Assembly: GCA_030427405.1 (NCBI GenBank)
Contig: JAUHXK010000002.1
Span: 1-64,000 of the forward strand
Source of the DNA: Alphaproteobacteria bacterium
GTDB lineage: Bacteria; Pseudomonadota; Alphaproteobacteria; Rhodobacterales; Rhodobacteraceae
Length of the DNA: 64,000 nucleotides
Direction: 5' to 3'
Shown: piece after piece, positions 25,588-35,349 of the stretch
Numbering within the stretch: position 1 is the stretch's first letter
Layout: each line of letters opens with the position of its first letter
Translations under genes and position numbers: made by a program
Notes under the pieces: generated by a model
Database searches by the model: none
Told to the model about the DNA's origin: nothing
What the model saw: the letters and a program-made list of their open reading frames with translations, nothing else

Positions 25588-26316
25588 CTAGCGGCTTGCA
25601 TCCGGGGTAAAGGTCGAGAAATCGACCAGCGTACCCAGCATCTGCAAATAAGCGATCAGCGCGTCGGCTTCGGTCAGCTCGGGCTGACCATCAAAGTTGC
25701 GCACATTGACCTTGTCGCCATAGCGTTCCAGCAGACCGTCATAATCGCTGTCCGGATCGGCCTGCGCGCGGAAGTCCGCTTCGGCGTTTTCCAGCATTTC
25801 GTCGGTATAGGGCGTTCCGACAATGGCGTTGGCCGCCATGATGTCGCCGATATACTTGCCGTCCAGCTTGCGGTGTTCGAGGAAGCCGTATTTGGGCATC
25901 ACCGATTCAGGCACAACCGATTGCGGATCACGCAGGTGGTCCATTTGCCACTGGTCCGAGTAACGGCCACCCACACGCGCCAGATCAGGCCCGGTGCGCT
26001 TGGACCCCCACTGGAACGGATGGTCATACATCGATTCAGCCGCCAGCGAGTAGTGGCCGTACCGTTCAACCTCGTCCCGCATCGGGCGGATCATCTGGCT
26101 GTGGCAGACATAGCAGCCTTCGCGGATGTAGATCTCGCGCCCTGCCATTTCGAGAGGGGTGTAAGGGCGCATGCCCTCCACCTTCTCGATGGTGTTCTCA
26201 AGGTAGAACAGCGGGGTGATCTGCACCAGGCCACCGATGGTCACGACCAGAAAGCTGAAGATCAGCAGGAGGGTCGCGTTGGTCTCGAGGATCTTATGTT
26301 TGTCGAGAATTGCCAT
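25588..26316 (-). CDS. ccoO: Cytochrome cbb3 oxidase subunit II (monohaem c) CcoO
   Basis: The product has 242 residues with an N-terminal membrane anchor (about 15-33) and one haem c motif, CYVCH (C68-H72), within [18 protein letters not shown], the family signature. The distal methionine is expected in the C-terminal part. It is the second gene of ccoNOQP. Confidence 0.98.
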   Translation of the reverse strand: MAILDKHKILETNATLLLIFSFLVVTIGGLVQITPLFYLENTIEKVEGMRPYTPLEMAGREIYIREGCYVCHSQMIRPMRDEVERYGHYSLAAESMYDHPFQWGSKRTGPDLARVGGRYSDQWQMDHLRDPQSVVPESVMPKYGFLEHRKLDGKYIGDIMAANAIVGTPYTDEMLENAEADFRAQADPDSDYDGLLERYGDKVNVRNFDGQPELTEADALIAYLQMLGTLVDFSTFTPDASR

Positions 26317-26332
26317 TGCTCCGGCCCTCCCT

Positions 26333-27940
26333 CTATTCAGCCGGGACCGCGACGGTCAGGCTGGCCTCTTTGGCCGGTGCCTTCCGCACAGTCATCCACA
26401 GGTTGTAGCACATGATCACGGCGCCAGCGACGAACATCACGCCACCCAAAGCACGCACCACATACATCGGGAACTTGGCAGCCACGGTGTCGGCGAACGA
26501 GTTCACCAGGAAGCCGTTGGCATCCACTTCACGCCACATCAGGCCTTCCATGATACCAGTGACCCACATCGACGCGGCGTAAAGCACGATGCCGATGGTG
26601 GCGAGCCAGAAATGCCAGCTGACCATTTGCAGCGAGTACAGACGCTCGCGCTTCCACAGGACAGGCACCAGGAAGTACAGCGCACCAAAGGTGATCATGC
26701 CGTTCCAGCCCAGCGCGCCCGAGTGCACGTGACCGATGGTCCAGTCGGTGTAGTGGCTAAGCGAGTTCACCGCGCGGATCGACATCATCGGACCCTCAAA
26801 GGTGGACATGCCATAGAAGCCGACCGAGATCACCATCATACGGATCACCGGGTCGGTGCGCAGCTTGTCCCATGCACCCGACAGGGTCATCAGGCCGTTG
26901 ATCATACCACCCCACGAAGGCATCCACAGGATCACCGAGAAAACCATGCCCAGCGTCGAGGCCCAGTCAGGCAGCGCGGTATAGTGCAGGTGGTGCGGAC
27001 CGGCCCAGATGTACAGGAAGATCAGCGCCCAGAAGTGGATGATCGACAGCTTGTAGCTGAACACCGGACGCTCGGCCTGTTTCGGGATGAAATAGTACAT
27101 CATGCCCAGGAAGCCCGCGGTCAGGAAAAAGCCCACAGCGTTGTGGCCGTACCACCACTGGATCATGGCGTCTTGCACGCCCGACCAGACGATGACCGAT
27201 TTCGAACCCCAGATGCTGACCGGGATGGTCATGTTGTTGACCAGGTGCAGCATGGCAACGGTGACGATAAAGGCCAGGTAGAACCAGTTGGCCACATAGA
27301 TATGCGGCTCTTTCCGCTTGATGATCGTGCCGAGGTAAACCGCCAGGTAGGCAACCCAGACAATGGTCAGCCACAGGTCGACATACCATTCGGGCTCGGC
27401 ATATTCCTTGGACTGCGTGCCGCCCAGAACATAGCCAGTCGCGGCCAGGACGATGAACAGCTGATAGCCCCAAAACACGAACCACGCCAGGTTTCCGCCC
27501 CACAGGCGCGCGGCGCTTGTACGCTGAACCACGTAGAACGAGGTTGCGATCAACGCGTTGCCGCCAAAGGCGAAAATCACCGCCGACGTGTGCAGCGGGC
27601 GCAAACGGCCAAAGTTCAGATAGCCCTGCGCCCATTCGAAGTTGAGCACCGGAAAGGCCAGCTGAAATGCGATGAAGGTCCCCGCCAGGAACCCCACGAC
27701 ACCCCAGAAGGCCGTTGCGATCACGCCGTATCGGATCACGTCGTCCATGTACTCGCCCGAGCGGTCGATAAGAATATCTGGCTCATCTGTGTTTCGAAGC
27801 GTCCAGATGAACAACCCTCCGGCGATCAACATCACCAGAATCGCGTGCACCTGATACGCCAAATCCCGCGCGTAATTGGTTCCGATCGCGGCAAACACCA
27901 CGACAAGACCAAGCGCGATCAGCTTGATGTAATTCGACAT
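26333..27940 (-). CDS. ccoN: Cytochrome cbb3 oxidase catalytic subunit I CcoN
   Basis: This is the haem b/b3-CuB subunit of the high-affinity oxidase, 535 residues and about 12 membrane helices. Conserved elements include the low-spin haem His region ([19 protein letters not shown]), the CuB/b3 region ([33 protein letters not shown]) and [11 protein letters not shown]. The start at 27940 (MSNYIKLI) is preceded by AAGGGA at good spacing; an ATG six codons upstream has its purine stretch too close. An exact FNR box is centred 100 bases upstream. Confidence 0.97.
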   Translation of the reverse strand: MSNYIKLIALGLVVVFAAIGTNYARDLAYQVHAILVMLIAGGLFIWTLRNTDEPDILIDRSGEYMDDVIRYGVIATAFWGVVGFLAGTFIAFQLAFPVLNFEWAQGYLNFGRLRPLHTSAVIFAFGGNALIATSFYVVQRTSAARLWGGNLAWFVFWGYQLFIVLAATGYVLGGTQSKEYAEPEWYVDLWLTIVWVAYLAVYLGTIIKRKEPHIYVANWFYLAFIVTVAMLHLVNNMTIPVSIWGSKSVIVWSGVQDAMIQWWYGHNAVGFFLTAGFLGMMYYFIPKQAERPVFSYKLSIIHFWALIFLYIWAGPHHLHYTALPDWASTLGMVFSVILWMPSWGGMINGLMTLSGAWDKLRTDPVIRMMVISVGFYGMSTFEGPMMSIRAVNSLSHYTDWTIGHVHSGALGWNGMITFGALYFLVPVLWKRERLYSLQMVSWHFWLATIGIVLYAASMWVTGIMEGLMWREVDANGFLVNSFADTVAAKFPMYVVRALGGVMFVAGAVIMCYNLWMTVRKAPAKEASLTVAVPAE

Positions 27941-28033
27941 ATTGCGTCCCTTTGCCATTCCCTGCGTGATTCCATTGCCGCGCAGGGCCTTTTTGACTGG
28001 CTGTTTTAATGATGGACAGCAGGCAATGCTGCT

Positions 28034-28047
28034 TTGATCTGTATCAA
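28034..28047. promoter_or_regulatory. FNR/FnrL box between ccoN and the universal stress gene
   Basis: TTGAT-CTGT-ATCAA is an exact FNR palindrome. It lies about 94 bases upstream of ccoN (minus) and 88 bases upstream of the usp gene (plus), so one site may serve both divergent promoters. Confidence 0.88.
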
Positions 28048-28135
28048 GACAATAGCCGGTTTTCTGTGACAGGCATAATGCAACGAATGGGTTAGCCGAC
28101 GTGCCAGAACCGTTCTTCCGAAAAATGAGGTCCAG

Positions 28136-28975
28136 ATGGCGTATAAATCCCTGCTTACAGTTATGACGGAAACCCAGCGCGCCGAACGCGCCCTGGCCCA
28201 GATGGTATCACTTACGCAGGCCATGGATGCCCATGCCGAGGCTCTGTGCCTCGGGGTCGACCGCAGTCAGACAGGCTATTACTATGCGGGGGCCAACGCG
28301 CTGATTTTGCAGGAAACGCTCAGCCGCGCGAATGCCGAGGCTGACGAGATTTTGGGCTATGCGAAGGCCTATCTGGGCAAAGCCGGGATACGGTGGTCGG
28401 CCGAGAATGGCGTTGCCCAACTGGCCGATATCGGGCGCCACGTTGCGCATCGGGCGCGGTTTTCTGACCTTGTCGTTCTGCCGCAACCCTACAGCAAGGA
28501 TTGCCCGGCCGAGGCTGAACCGATTGTCGAGGCCGCGATGTTCGAAGGGCACGCCCCGGTGTTGATCGCACCTGAGAAGGGCGAGCCGTTTTCAACCCCG
28601 CGAACCGTGATGATCGCCTGGAACGAAAGCGTCGAAGCCATGCGCGCCATCCGGTGTGCCCTGCCCTTTCTGAAACAGGCCGAGCTTGCACGTATTGTGG
28701 TGATCGACCCGCCGCGGCACGGTCCCGACCGATCCGACCCCGGTGGGATGCTGTCACAGATGCTGGCACGCCACGGCATCAAGTGCGAAATCGACGTGCT
28801 GAGCAAGACGATGACCCGCGTTTCGGACATTCTCAACCGCCACGCAGCCGACACCGAATCCGACATGATCGTGATGGGCGCCTATGGGCATTCGCGATTC
28901 CGCGAAGCGATCCTGGGCGGGGCGACCCGGAACATGCTGGAGCAAGCCACGGTGCCGGTTTTCCTCGCCCACTGA
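28136..28975 (+). CDS. Tandem-domain universal stress protein (UspA family)
   Basis: This is a soluble protein of 279 residues with two Usp-like halves. The C-terminal half ends with [21 protein letters not shown], cut here at the conserved Gly residues; this G-x2-G-x9-G(S/T) pattern is the ATP-binding signature. The N-terminal half is more diverged. It is divergent from ccoN and shares the FNR box at 28034-28047, suggesting induction at low oxygen. The molecular function is unknown; UspA proteins bind ATP and act in stress survival. Confidence 0.88.
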   Translation: MAYKSLLTVMTETQRAERALAQMVSLTQAMDAHAEALCLGVDRSQTGYYYAGANALILQETLSRANAEADEILGYAKAYLGKAGIRWSAENGVAQLADIGRHVAHRARFSDLVVLPQPYSKDCPAEAEPIVEAAMFEGHAPVLIAPEKGEPFSTPRTVMIAWNESVEAMRAIRCALPFLKQAELARIVVIDPPRHGPDRSDPGGMLSQMLARHGIKCEIDVLSKTMTRVSDILNRHAADTESDMIVMGAYGHSRFREAILGGATRNMLEQATVPVFLAH

Positions 28976-29000
28976 CCGCCGACCATATCGAGCATCCGAG

Positions 29001-29023
29001 CCGCCCCCCATGAGGGGCGGTTT
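29001..29023 (+). terminator. Putative terminator after usp
   Basis: CCGCCCC and GGGGCGG form a 7-bp stem with a 6-base loop, followed by only TTT. It lies between the convergent usp and GlsB-like genes and may serve the former. Confidence 0.5.
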
Positions 29024-29030
29024 AACCTGC

Positions 29031-29285
29031 TCAGACCTTTTTGATCAGGCCGATCAGGAACAAAAGGATCACGGCGCCCACGGTGGCAAAGAAAATGGAC
29101 GAGATAGCGCCGCCGCCCACGGCAAAACCGAGCGCCGGAAAAAGCGTTCCGGCCAAGAACGCGCCGACGATGCCGACGATGACGTTTCCCAACAGGCCAA
29201 AGCCCCGGCCTTTCATGATCTTGCCCGACAGCCAACCGGCAATCGCGCCGATAATCAGCATTGCCAAAATGCTACTGAATTCCAT
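29031..29285 (-). CDS. GlsB/YeaQ/YmgE family membrane protein
   Basis: This is a small, glycine-rich, hydrophobic protein of 84 residues with three predicted membrane helices. It begins MEFSSILAMLIIGAIAGWLS, and KIMKGRGFGLLGNVIVGIVG matches the family signature. AGGAG seven bases before the ATG at 29285 supports this start over an upstream one that would add ten residues. Members are called transglycosylase-associated or general stress proteins; their mechanism is unknown. It lies between usp and fnrL. Confidence 0.88.
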   Translation of the reverse strand: MEFSSILAMLIIGAIAGWLSGKIMKGRGFGLLGNVIVGIVGAFLAGTLFPALGFAVGGGAISSIFFATVGAVILLFLIGLIKKV

Positions 29286-29444
29286 GATCAACTCCTGGTC
29301 CGATGATTTGCTCAATCGCAGTAGACCATGTCAGGCAATACAAGTCACACCGAAGATGTCGGACCCCGCTGGGTGTGCCGCTCTGAACCGCCCGCGCGGA
29401 TCGGGTGTCGGGTCAGACGAAACCGGGCAACGGGGCGGCCGGTG

Positions 29445-30188
29445 TCACACCGGAAACCCGCCATCCGAGTCGTCGCCGGCCTCTTCCATCAGGCGGCCCA
29501 TATCCGGGATCGTGACATGGCGCTTGCCTTCCAGAGAGATCACACCGTCTTTTTTCAACGCCGAAACCTGTCGGCTGACGGTTTCCAGCGTCAGGCCCAG
29601 ATAATCCGCCATCGCTTCGCGTGTCAGTGGCAGGTCAAAGACGATGGGGCCGGACAGGACCGTCTTGCTGACCGAGGCATCACGGCGCGCGATGATGGAC
29701 AGAAGGCTGGCGATTTTCTCGCGTGCCGTCTTGCGACCCAGCACCAGCATCCATTCCCGCGCGGCGTCCAACTCGTCCAAAGTCATCTGCAACAGGCGTT
29801 GGGCGATATGCGGGGTTTTGCCCATCAGGTCTTCGAAGGGTTTCTTGCGAAAACAGCACATGACCAAATCGGTTGTCGCCTGCACATCATAGGGGGCGAT
29901 TTCCCGCCCTGGCCTGCCGACAAAATCGCTGGGCAGCAAAAGCCCGACCATCTGGGTGCGGCCATCTTCCATCGTTTGCGTCAGCGAGGCGATTCCCGAT
30001 ACCACCGAACCGACAAAATTCATCGGATCACCGGACCAGATGATGGTCTGGCCTGCCTCGAAGCTTCGGTAATATTTGATGTCCTCAAGCTCTTCGAGCT
30101 CGTCCGTTTCGCATTGTGCGCAGACCGCGCGGTGGCGGATCGGGCAGTCGTCACAGTTGGAATGGTCAAATTGGGCTTTGAGTGTCAT
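29445..30188 (-). CDS. fnrL: Oxygen-sensing Crp/Fnr regulator FnrL
   Basis: FnrL binds FNR boxes when its oxygen-labile 4Fe-4S cluster is intact. The 247 residues include an N-terminal Cys cluster (C12, C15, C23, C26), further Cys at 111-112, a cyclic-nucleotide-binding fold and a C-terminal helix-turn-helix (AMADYLGLTLETVSRQVSAL). The ATG at 30188 (MTLKAQFDHSNC) is preferred over a GTG four codons upstream. An exact FNR box lies 13 bases upstream of this start, shared with divergent hemN, which points to autoregulation. The two cco operons carry the same boxes. Confidence 0.95.
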   Translation of the reverse strand: MTLKAQFDHSNCDDCPIRHRAVCAQCETDELEELEDIKYYRSFEAGQTIIWSGDPMNFVGSVVSGIASLTQTMEDGRTQMVGLLLPSDFVGRPGREIAPYDVQATTDLVMCCFRKKPFEDLMGKTPHIAQRLLQMTLDELDAAREWMLVLGRKTAREKIASLLSIIARRDASVSKTVLSGPIVFDLPLTREAMADYLGLTLETVSRQVSALKKDGVISLEGKRHVTIPDMGRLMEEAGDDSDGGFPV

Positions 30189-30200
30189 TCGCGTTTCCAC

Positions 30201-30214
30201 TTGATCTCGGTCAA
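30201..30214. promoter_or_regulatory. FNR/FnrL box between fnrL and hemN
   Basis: TTGAT-CTCG-GTCAA is an exact FNR palindrome, 13 bases from the fnrL start and 36 from the hemN start. Proximity to fnrL suggests autorepression; for hemN it may activate or repress depending on the transcription start. Confidence 0.85.
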
Positions 30215-30249
30215 GGTATCCGACCTGTTCGCCCTCTAACGGTATCGCT

Positions 30250-31605
30250 ATGATAGTGAAACCTCAATTGGCAAAGCTTGGACTTTTTGACGCGAAGGTT
30301 CCGCGTTACACAAGCTATCCCACCGCTCCTCATTTCAACAATGACGTCGGGCCGGACATGTTCGGCAACTGGATCGCGGGTATTGAACCCGGAAGCCAGG
30401 TGTCGCTTTACATCCACGTTCCGTTTTGCCGACGCCTGTGCTGGTTCTGCGCCTGCCGGACGCAAGGCACGCAAACGGATAATCCGGTCATCGCCTATGT
30501 CGATGTCCTGAAGGCCGAACTGGATCTTTTGGCCGCCCGGCTTCCGTCGGGGGTGACATTGTCGCGCCTGCATTGGGGCGGCGGCACGCCGACCCTGCTG
30601 AATGCGGACCTGATGCGCGACCTGGCCGGGCATATCCTTGGCATCGTTCCCTTGGGTCCCGATGCCGAGTTCTCGGTCGAAATCGACCCGAACGAGATTG
30701 ATGAAGACCGGCTGGATGCGCTGGCCGATTCGGGGATGAACCGCGCCTCTATCGGTGTACAGGATTTCGACGACGAAATTCAGAAGACCATCGGCCGTAT
30801 CCAAAGCTATGACACGACCCGGCACGCCATCGACATGATCCGCGAACGCGGGATCGGCAGCCTGAATGCCGATATCCTTTATGGCCTGCCCCATCAGACC
30901 CGTGCGCGCATGACCGAAAGCGTGCAGAAGCTTCTGTCGCTGGCCCCTGACCGGGTTGCGCTTTATGGTTATGCGCATGTGCCGTGGATGGCCAAACGCC
31001 AACAGCTGATACCCTCGGATGCGCTGCCCACACCGCAACAGCGTCTGGACCTGTTCGATACGGCCCGGCGCCTGTTCATGTGGGACAATTACGCCGAGAT
31101 CGGTATCGACCATTTCGCCACCCAGGATGACGGGTTGACCCATGCCCTGCGCGCGGGTCGGCTTAAACGCAATTTCCAGGGCTATACCGACGACCAGGCC
31201 CGGGTCCTGATCGGGGTGGGCACCAGTTCGATTTCGCGCTTTCCGCAGGGCTATGCCCAGAACGCCCCCGCCACATCGGCCTATAACAAGGCGATCCGGG
31301 AAGGGCGCTTTTCAACATCGCGGGGTCACCTGTTCAAGGGGCAGGACATCGTGCGGGCGCGCCTGATCGAGGCCCTGATGTGCGATTTCGAAATCGACGC
31401 CCGGGAAATTCTGCGCGACCACGACATCTCGGCCAGCGAATTGCAGGGGATGTTCAGGTCCGCGAACACCGCGTTTGACGGGCTGCTGCGTGTGACCGGC
31501 GACAAGCTGATCATACCGCCCGAAGCCCGCGCGCTGACCCGCATGATCGCGCGCAACTTTGACGCCTATGACCTGAGCAAGGCAGGCCACAGCTCGGCAA
31601 TCTGA
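30250..31605 (+). CDS. hemN: Oxygen-independent coproporphyrinogen III oxidase
   Basis: This radical SAM enzyme converts coproporphyrinogen III to protoporphyrinogen IX without oxygen in haem synthesis. It has 451 residues, the HemN length. The cluster motif is CRRLCWFCAC (C60, C64, C67, C69), within the HemN form CX3CX2CXC that distinguishes it from the HemW group. HWGGGTPT and the C-terminal HemN domain follow. It is divergent from fnrL with an FNR box between, fitting low-oxygen expression. Confidence 0.97.
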   Translation: MIVKPQLAKLGLFDAKVPRYTSYPTAPHFNNDVGPDMFGNWIAGIEPGSQVSLYIHVPFCRRLCWFCACRTQGTQTDNPVIAYVDVLKAELDLLAARLPSGVTLSRLHWGGGTPTLLNADLMRDLAGHILGIVPLGPDAEFSVEIDPNEIDEDRLDALADSGMNRASIGVQDFDDEIQKTIGRIQSYDTTRHAIDMIRERGIGSLNADILYGLPHQTRARMTESVQKLLSLAPDRVALYGYAHVPWMAKRQQLIPSDALPTPQQRLDLFDTARRLFMWDNYAEIGIDHFATQDDGLTHALRAGRLKRNFQGYTDDQARVLIGVGTSSISRFPQGYAQNAPATSAYNKAIREGRFSTSRGHLFKGQDIVRARLIEALMCDFEIDAREILRDHDISASELQGMFRSANTAFDGLLRVTGDKLIIPPEARALTRMIARNFDAYDLSKAGHSSAI

Positions 31606-31816
31606 CCGAAAACAGGCCGGTCCGGTTGCCGCCCCTTGCGCAGAACAACGAACGCGGGACTTGACGTGCGCGGGGGGTTTTCCCCACACTTGCACCATGG
31701 GCGGCCGTGCCGCCCAAAGCCGAGGCAGGCTGAAAATCAGGCAGATCGTGCCCTTGCCCGCAACGGGCGGCCCCTTTCGTGCAGATGCTCTGCAACCGGA
31801 ATGAGGGACAGCACCC

Positions 31817-33748
31817 ATGCGCGTTTTTACAGTCCTCGGCCCCAGCCAGTCAGGGAAAACCACCCTGGTCGAGGCCATCAGCCGCCTAGATGGCCGGCCC
31901 ACAACCTTCGATGTTTCCGGAACCGTGCATTTGCACGGTTTTTCTTATTTGGACGAACCCTGGTGCGCCATCGACGTGGATGGCGGCAGCGATACGCTGG
32001 CCTATGTCGGCCCCGCCATGGCGATATCGGACGCCGCTGTCGTGGTTGTGCCGCCGGACCCGGACGCGGCTGTTCTGTGCGCCCCGTATCTGAGCCTGGT
32101 CGAAGAAGCCGGTATTCCCTGTTTCCTGTTCCTCAACCGAATGGACAATCCCAACGGCCGCATCCGGGACATCATCGCGGCGCTACAGACCTATTGCACC
32201 CACCATATCGCCCTGCGCCAGGTGCCGATCCGCGAGGGCGATACGATCGTTGGCGCGGTTGACCTGATCTCGGAACGGGCATGGAAGTACCAGGAGGGGC
32301 AGCCCTCGGCCCTGATCGAATTGCCGCAATCGGTCGAGGATCGCGAACAGGAAGCCCGGACGGAATTGCTGGAAACCCTGTCCGATTTTGACGACGCCTT
32401 GCTGGAACAGCTGATCGAGGACAAGCAGCCGCCCAGCACAGAGGTCTATGACCTTGCGGCGCAAGTGTTGCAGAACCACCAGATCATTCCCGCCTGTCTT
32501 GGGGCCGCCAGCCATGGCAACGGCCTGACCCGCCTGATGAAGGCATTGCGGCACGAAGCACCGGAATTCGACATTGCAGCCGGGCGCGACGAGGCCGCGG
32601 ACACCGCCTGCGCCATCGCCGGGTTTGCCGATGTGAAAAAGCACATCGGAAAGATCATCGTTCTGCGCGGTCTTGGCCGGGGGATCAAGGCACATGAACC
32701 GTTGGGCGGCGAAACCGTGGGCAGCCTGACAGCACTGGATGCCAAGACCCAGATCGGCGCGCTTGAGGCCGGTCAGGTCGGGCTGGCAGTCAAGTCAGAT
32801 CACCTGAACCCCGGTTTTTTGTATGACGAGGCATCCGCATCGCCCCTTCCCGAATGGGCCTCGTCGCACCCGGCAGCGCATCGGCAACGTGTTTCACCCA
32901 CGCATGAACGCGACGATGTCCGCCTGTCCAATGCGCTCGCCCGGCTGGTCGAAATTGATCCAGGTCTGCATATGGAACAGGATGAACTGAGCGGACACGC
33001 CGTTCTGGGCGCACAGGGGCCGCAGCACATGCGCCGCGTAACGGCAAAACTGGCCGAGGATTTCGGCGTCGAGGTTCAATGCGACCCCGTGGAAACGGCC
33101 TATCGCGAGACCATCCGTACATCCATCGAACACCGGCACCGGCACCGCAAGCAATCGGGCGGGGCGGGGCAGTTTGCCGATGTCGTTATTTCCGTTGCAC
33201 CGATGCCGCGCGGTTCGGGGTTCAGCTTTGAAGAAGTGGTCAAAGGCGGCGCGGTGCCAAAGAACTATATCCCGTCGGTCGAAAACGGTGCCAAGGATGC
33301 GCTGGTGACGGGTCCCGAAGGGTTTCCGGTCGTCGATGTCAAAGTCACGCTGAGCGATGGTAAACATCACAACGTGGACAGTTCCGATTATGCGTTCCGC
33401 ACCGCGGGCAAGAATGCTGTGCGCGAAGCTCTGCCGCAAGCCAAACCGGTTGTCCTGCAACCCATTCTGAACGCTGAAATACACCTGCCATCGGATTTTG
33501 TCGGGGATCTTGTTCCCACGATCAGTACGTTACAGGGTCAGGTTCTTGGGTTCGAGGGCAATCCCAACGCCTCGGGCTGGGAAATCTTCAACGCCAAGCT
33601 GCCTGCTGTGGCGCAGGATGAATTGCACCGCGCGCTGGCCAGCGCGACGCGCGGCACCGGGTGGGTCAGGCTGAGTTTCGACCATTACGAAGAACTGCGT
33701 GGCCCGGTGCCGAAATCGGCATCACAGGAAAAGGTCGAGAACGCCTGA
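31817..33748 (+). CDS. Elongation factor G-like paralogue with degenerate GTPase motifs
   Basis: The product has 643 residues, about 60 fewer than the housekeeping EF-G at 1179-3296. The P-loop GPSQSGKTT (residues 8-16) and NRMD (107-110) are present. Only about 36 residues separate the P-loop from the G3 region, with no RGITI-like switch I, and G3 reads DVDGGSD (53-59) instead of DTPGHVD, so the catalytic histidine is missing. Domain III-V features remain, for example HRKQSGGAGQFADV near residue 442. Such EF-G-like proteins occur widely; their role is unknown. It follows hemN by 211 bases with its own apparent leader. Confidence 0.85.
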   Translation: MRVFTVLGPSQSGKTTLVEAISRLDGRPTTFDVSGTVHLHGFSYLDEPWCAIDVDGGSDTLAYVGPAMAISDAAVVVVPPDPDAAVLCAPYLSLVEEAGIPCFLFLNRMDNPNGRIRDIIAALQTYCTHHIALRQVPIREGDTIVGAVDLISERAWKYQEGQPSALIELPQSVEDREQEARTELLETLSDFDDALLEQLIEDKQPPSTEVYDLAAQVLQNHQIIPACLGAASHGNGLTRLMKALRHEAPEFDIAAGRDEAADTACAIAGFADVKKHIGKIIVLRGLGRGIKAHEPLGGETVGSLTALDAKTQIGALEAGQVGLAVKSDHLNPGFLYDEASASPLPEWASSHPAAHRQRVSPTHERDDVRLSNALARLVEIDPGLHMEQDELSGHAVLGAQGPQHMRRVTAKLAEDFGVEVQCDPVETAYRETIRTSIEHRHRHRKQSGGAGQFADVVISVAPMPRGSGFSFEEVVKGGAVPKNYIPSVENGAKDALVTGPEGFPVVDVKVTLSDGKHHNVDSSDYAFRTAGKNAVREALPQAKPVVLQPILNAEIHLPSDFVGDLVPTISTLQGQVLGFEGNPNASGWEIFNAKLPAVAQDELHRALASATRGTGWVRLSFDHYEELRGPVPKSASQEKVENA

Positions 33749-33771
33749 ACCCGGCGCGCTGCGGGGTCGTA

Positions 33772-35349
33772 TCACCCCGCCGCCGCAATCAGTTCCCGCG
33801 TATATTCGGTCTGGGCGTTTTCGAACAGATCCTCGGCCGCGCCCATCTCGATCACGTCGCCGTTGCGCATGACGATCACGTTGTGCGACATGGTCCGCAC
33901 GACCTTTAGGTCGTGGCTGATGAACAGATAGGCCAGCCCGTATTTGCGTTGCAAATCGCGCAACAAATCGACGATTTGCACCTGCACGGTCATGTCCAGC
34001 GCGCTGGTCGGTTCGTCCAGCACCAACAGCTTGGGCCGCAGCACCATCGCCCGCGCAATCGCGATACGCTGTCTCTGACCGCCCGAAAACTCGTGCGGGT
34101 AACGGTCCATCGCGGCGGGGTCCAGTCCAACCTCGGTCATCACTTCGGCCACCAGGTCACGCGGCGCGCGGTGGGGGTCGACCTTGTGGATTGCCAGCCC
34201 CTCGGCGATGATCTGCATACAAGTCATGCGCGGGCTGAGGCTTCCGAACGGGTCCTGAAACACGATCTGCATATCCTTGCGCAGCCTGCGCAATTCGCGC
34301 GTTGACCAGCGGCGCACATCCTGGTCGCGGAAGGTGATGCCGCCTTCGGAGGCGATCAGCCGCATGATCGCCAGCGCCAGCGTCGTCTTGCCCGAACCGC
34401 TTTCACCGACGATGCCCAATGTCTCGCCCGCGCGGACCTTTAGCGATGCGTCATTCACGGCTTTTACATGGCCCACCGTGCGCTTGAGGAACCCCCGCTG
34501 GATCGGAAACCAAACCTTAAGATGATCGGTCCGCGCGACCTCTTCGGCGTCCATGTCAACAGGGTCGGGCTGCCCCGACGGCTCGGCGGCCAGCAATTTG
34601 CGCGTATAGGGATGCTGAGGGTTGTCGAATATTTCGGTCGTCACACCGGATTCGACGATCTCGCCATCCTTCATCACGCAGACCCTGTCGGCGATGCGGC
34701 GCACGATGCCCAGATCATGCGTGATAAACAGCATCCCCATGTTCTCGGATTTCTGAAGCTCTGCCAGCAATTCGAGAATCTGCGCCTGGATGGTCACGTC
34801 CAGCGCGGTGGTCGGCTCGTCCGCGATCAGGATATCCGGCTTGTTGGCCAGCGCCATCGCGATCATCACCCGCTGACGCTGCCCGCCGGACAGCTGGTGC
34901 GGATAGCTGTCCAGACGATCCTGGGGATCGCGAATACCGACCTTGGTCAGCAGCTCGACTATCCGGTCCCGCGCCGCTTGGCCCGATACGCCCTGGTGCA
35001 GGGCCAGCGATTCCGCCATCTGCTTCTGGATCGTGTGCAACGGGTTGAGCGAGGTCATCGGCTCTTGAAAGATAAAGCTGATATCGTTGCCGCGCACGCC
35101 CATCAGCTTGTTTTCCGACGCGCCGATCATCTCGTCGCCGTCATACCGGACCGACCCTTCGACAATGGCGCTGTCGCCCAGCAGAGACACCGTGCTGAGC
35201 GCGGTAACCGATTTGCCCGACCCGGATTCGCCCACCAGCGCAACCGTTTCGCCACGATCCACGGTAAAGGAAACGCCCTTGACCGCCGCCGAGACCTGCC
35301 CGTCCTGCCGGAACGAGACCTTGAGGTTGTTCACATCCAAAAGGCTCAT
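33772..35349 (-). CDS. yejF: Peptide ABC transporter, double ATP-binding protein (YejF type)
   Basis: This is a 525-residue protein with two fused nucleotide-binding domains, as in E. coli YejF. Each half has a Walker A (GESGSGKS near residue 38, GESGSGKTT near residue 315), an ABC signature ([16 protein letters not shown]) and a Walker B ([24 protein letters not shown]). The ATG overlaps the yejE stop by four bases. It energises uptake through YejB/YejE. Confidence 0.93.
   Translation of the reverse strand: MSLLDVNNLKVSFRQDGQVSAAVKGVSFTVDRGETVALVGESGSGKSVTALSTVSLLGDSAIVEGSVRYDGDEMIGASENKLMGVRGNDISFIFQEPMTSLNPLHTIQKQMAESLALHQGVSGQAARDRIVELLTKVGIRDPQDRLDSYPHQLSGGQRQRVMIAMALANKPDILIADEPTTALDVTIQAQILELLAELQKSENMGMLFITHDLGIVRRIADRVCVMKDGEIVESGVTTEIFDNPQHPYTRKLLAAEPSGQPDPVDMDAEEVARTDHLKVWFPIQRGFLKRTVGHVKAVNDASLKVRAGETLGIVGESGSGKTTLALAIMRLIASEGGITFRDQDVRRWSTRELRRLRKDMQIVFQDPFGSLSPRMTCMQIIAEGLAIHKVDPHRAPRDLVAEVMTEVGLDPAAMDRYPHEFSGGQRQRIAIARAMVLRPKLLVLDEPTSALDMTVQVQIVDLLRDLQRKYGLAYLFISHDLKVVRTMSHNVIVMRNGDVIEMGAAEDLFENAQTEYTRELIAAAG

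Noticed and set aside
26216..28009. Plus-strand frame opposite ccoN
   Set aside because: Histidine/arginine/glutamine-rich shadow of ccoN with no RBS or recognisable domain.
31606..31816. Possible short gene between hemN and the EF-G-like gene
   Set aside because: Only antisense frames spanning both neighbours are open; no RBS-linked start was found. The GGGGG-TTTT-CCCC palindrome near 31670 lacks support as a specific site.
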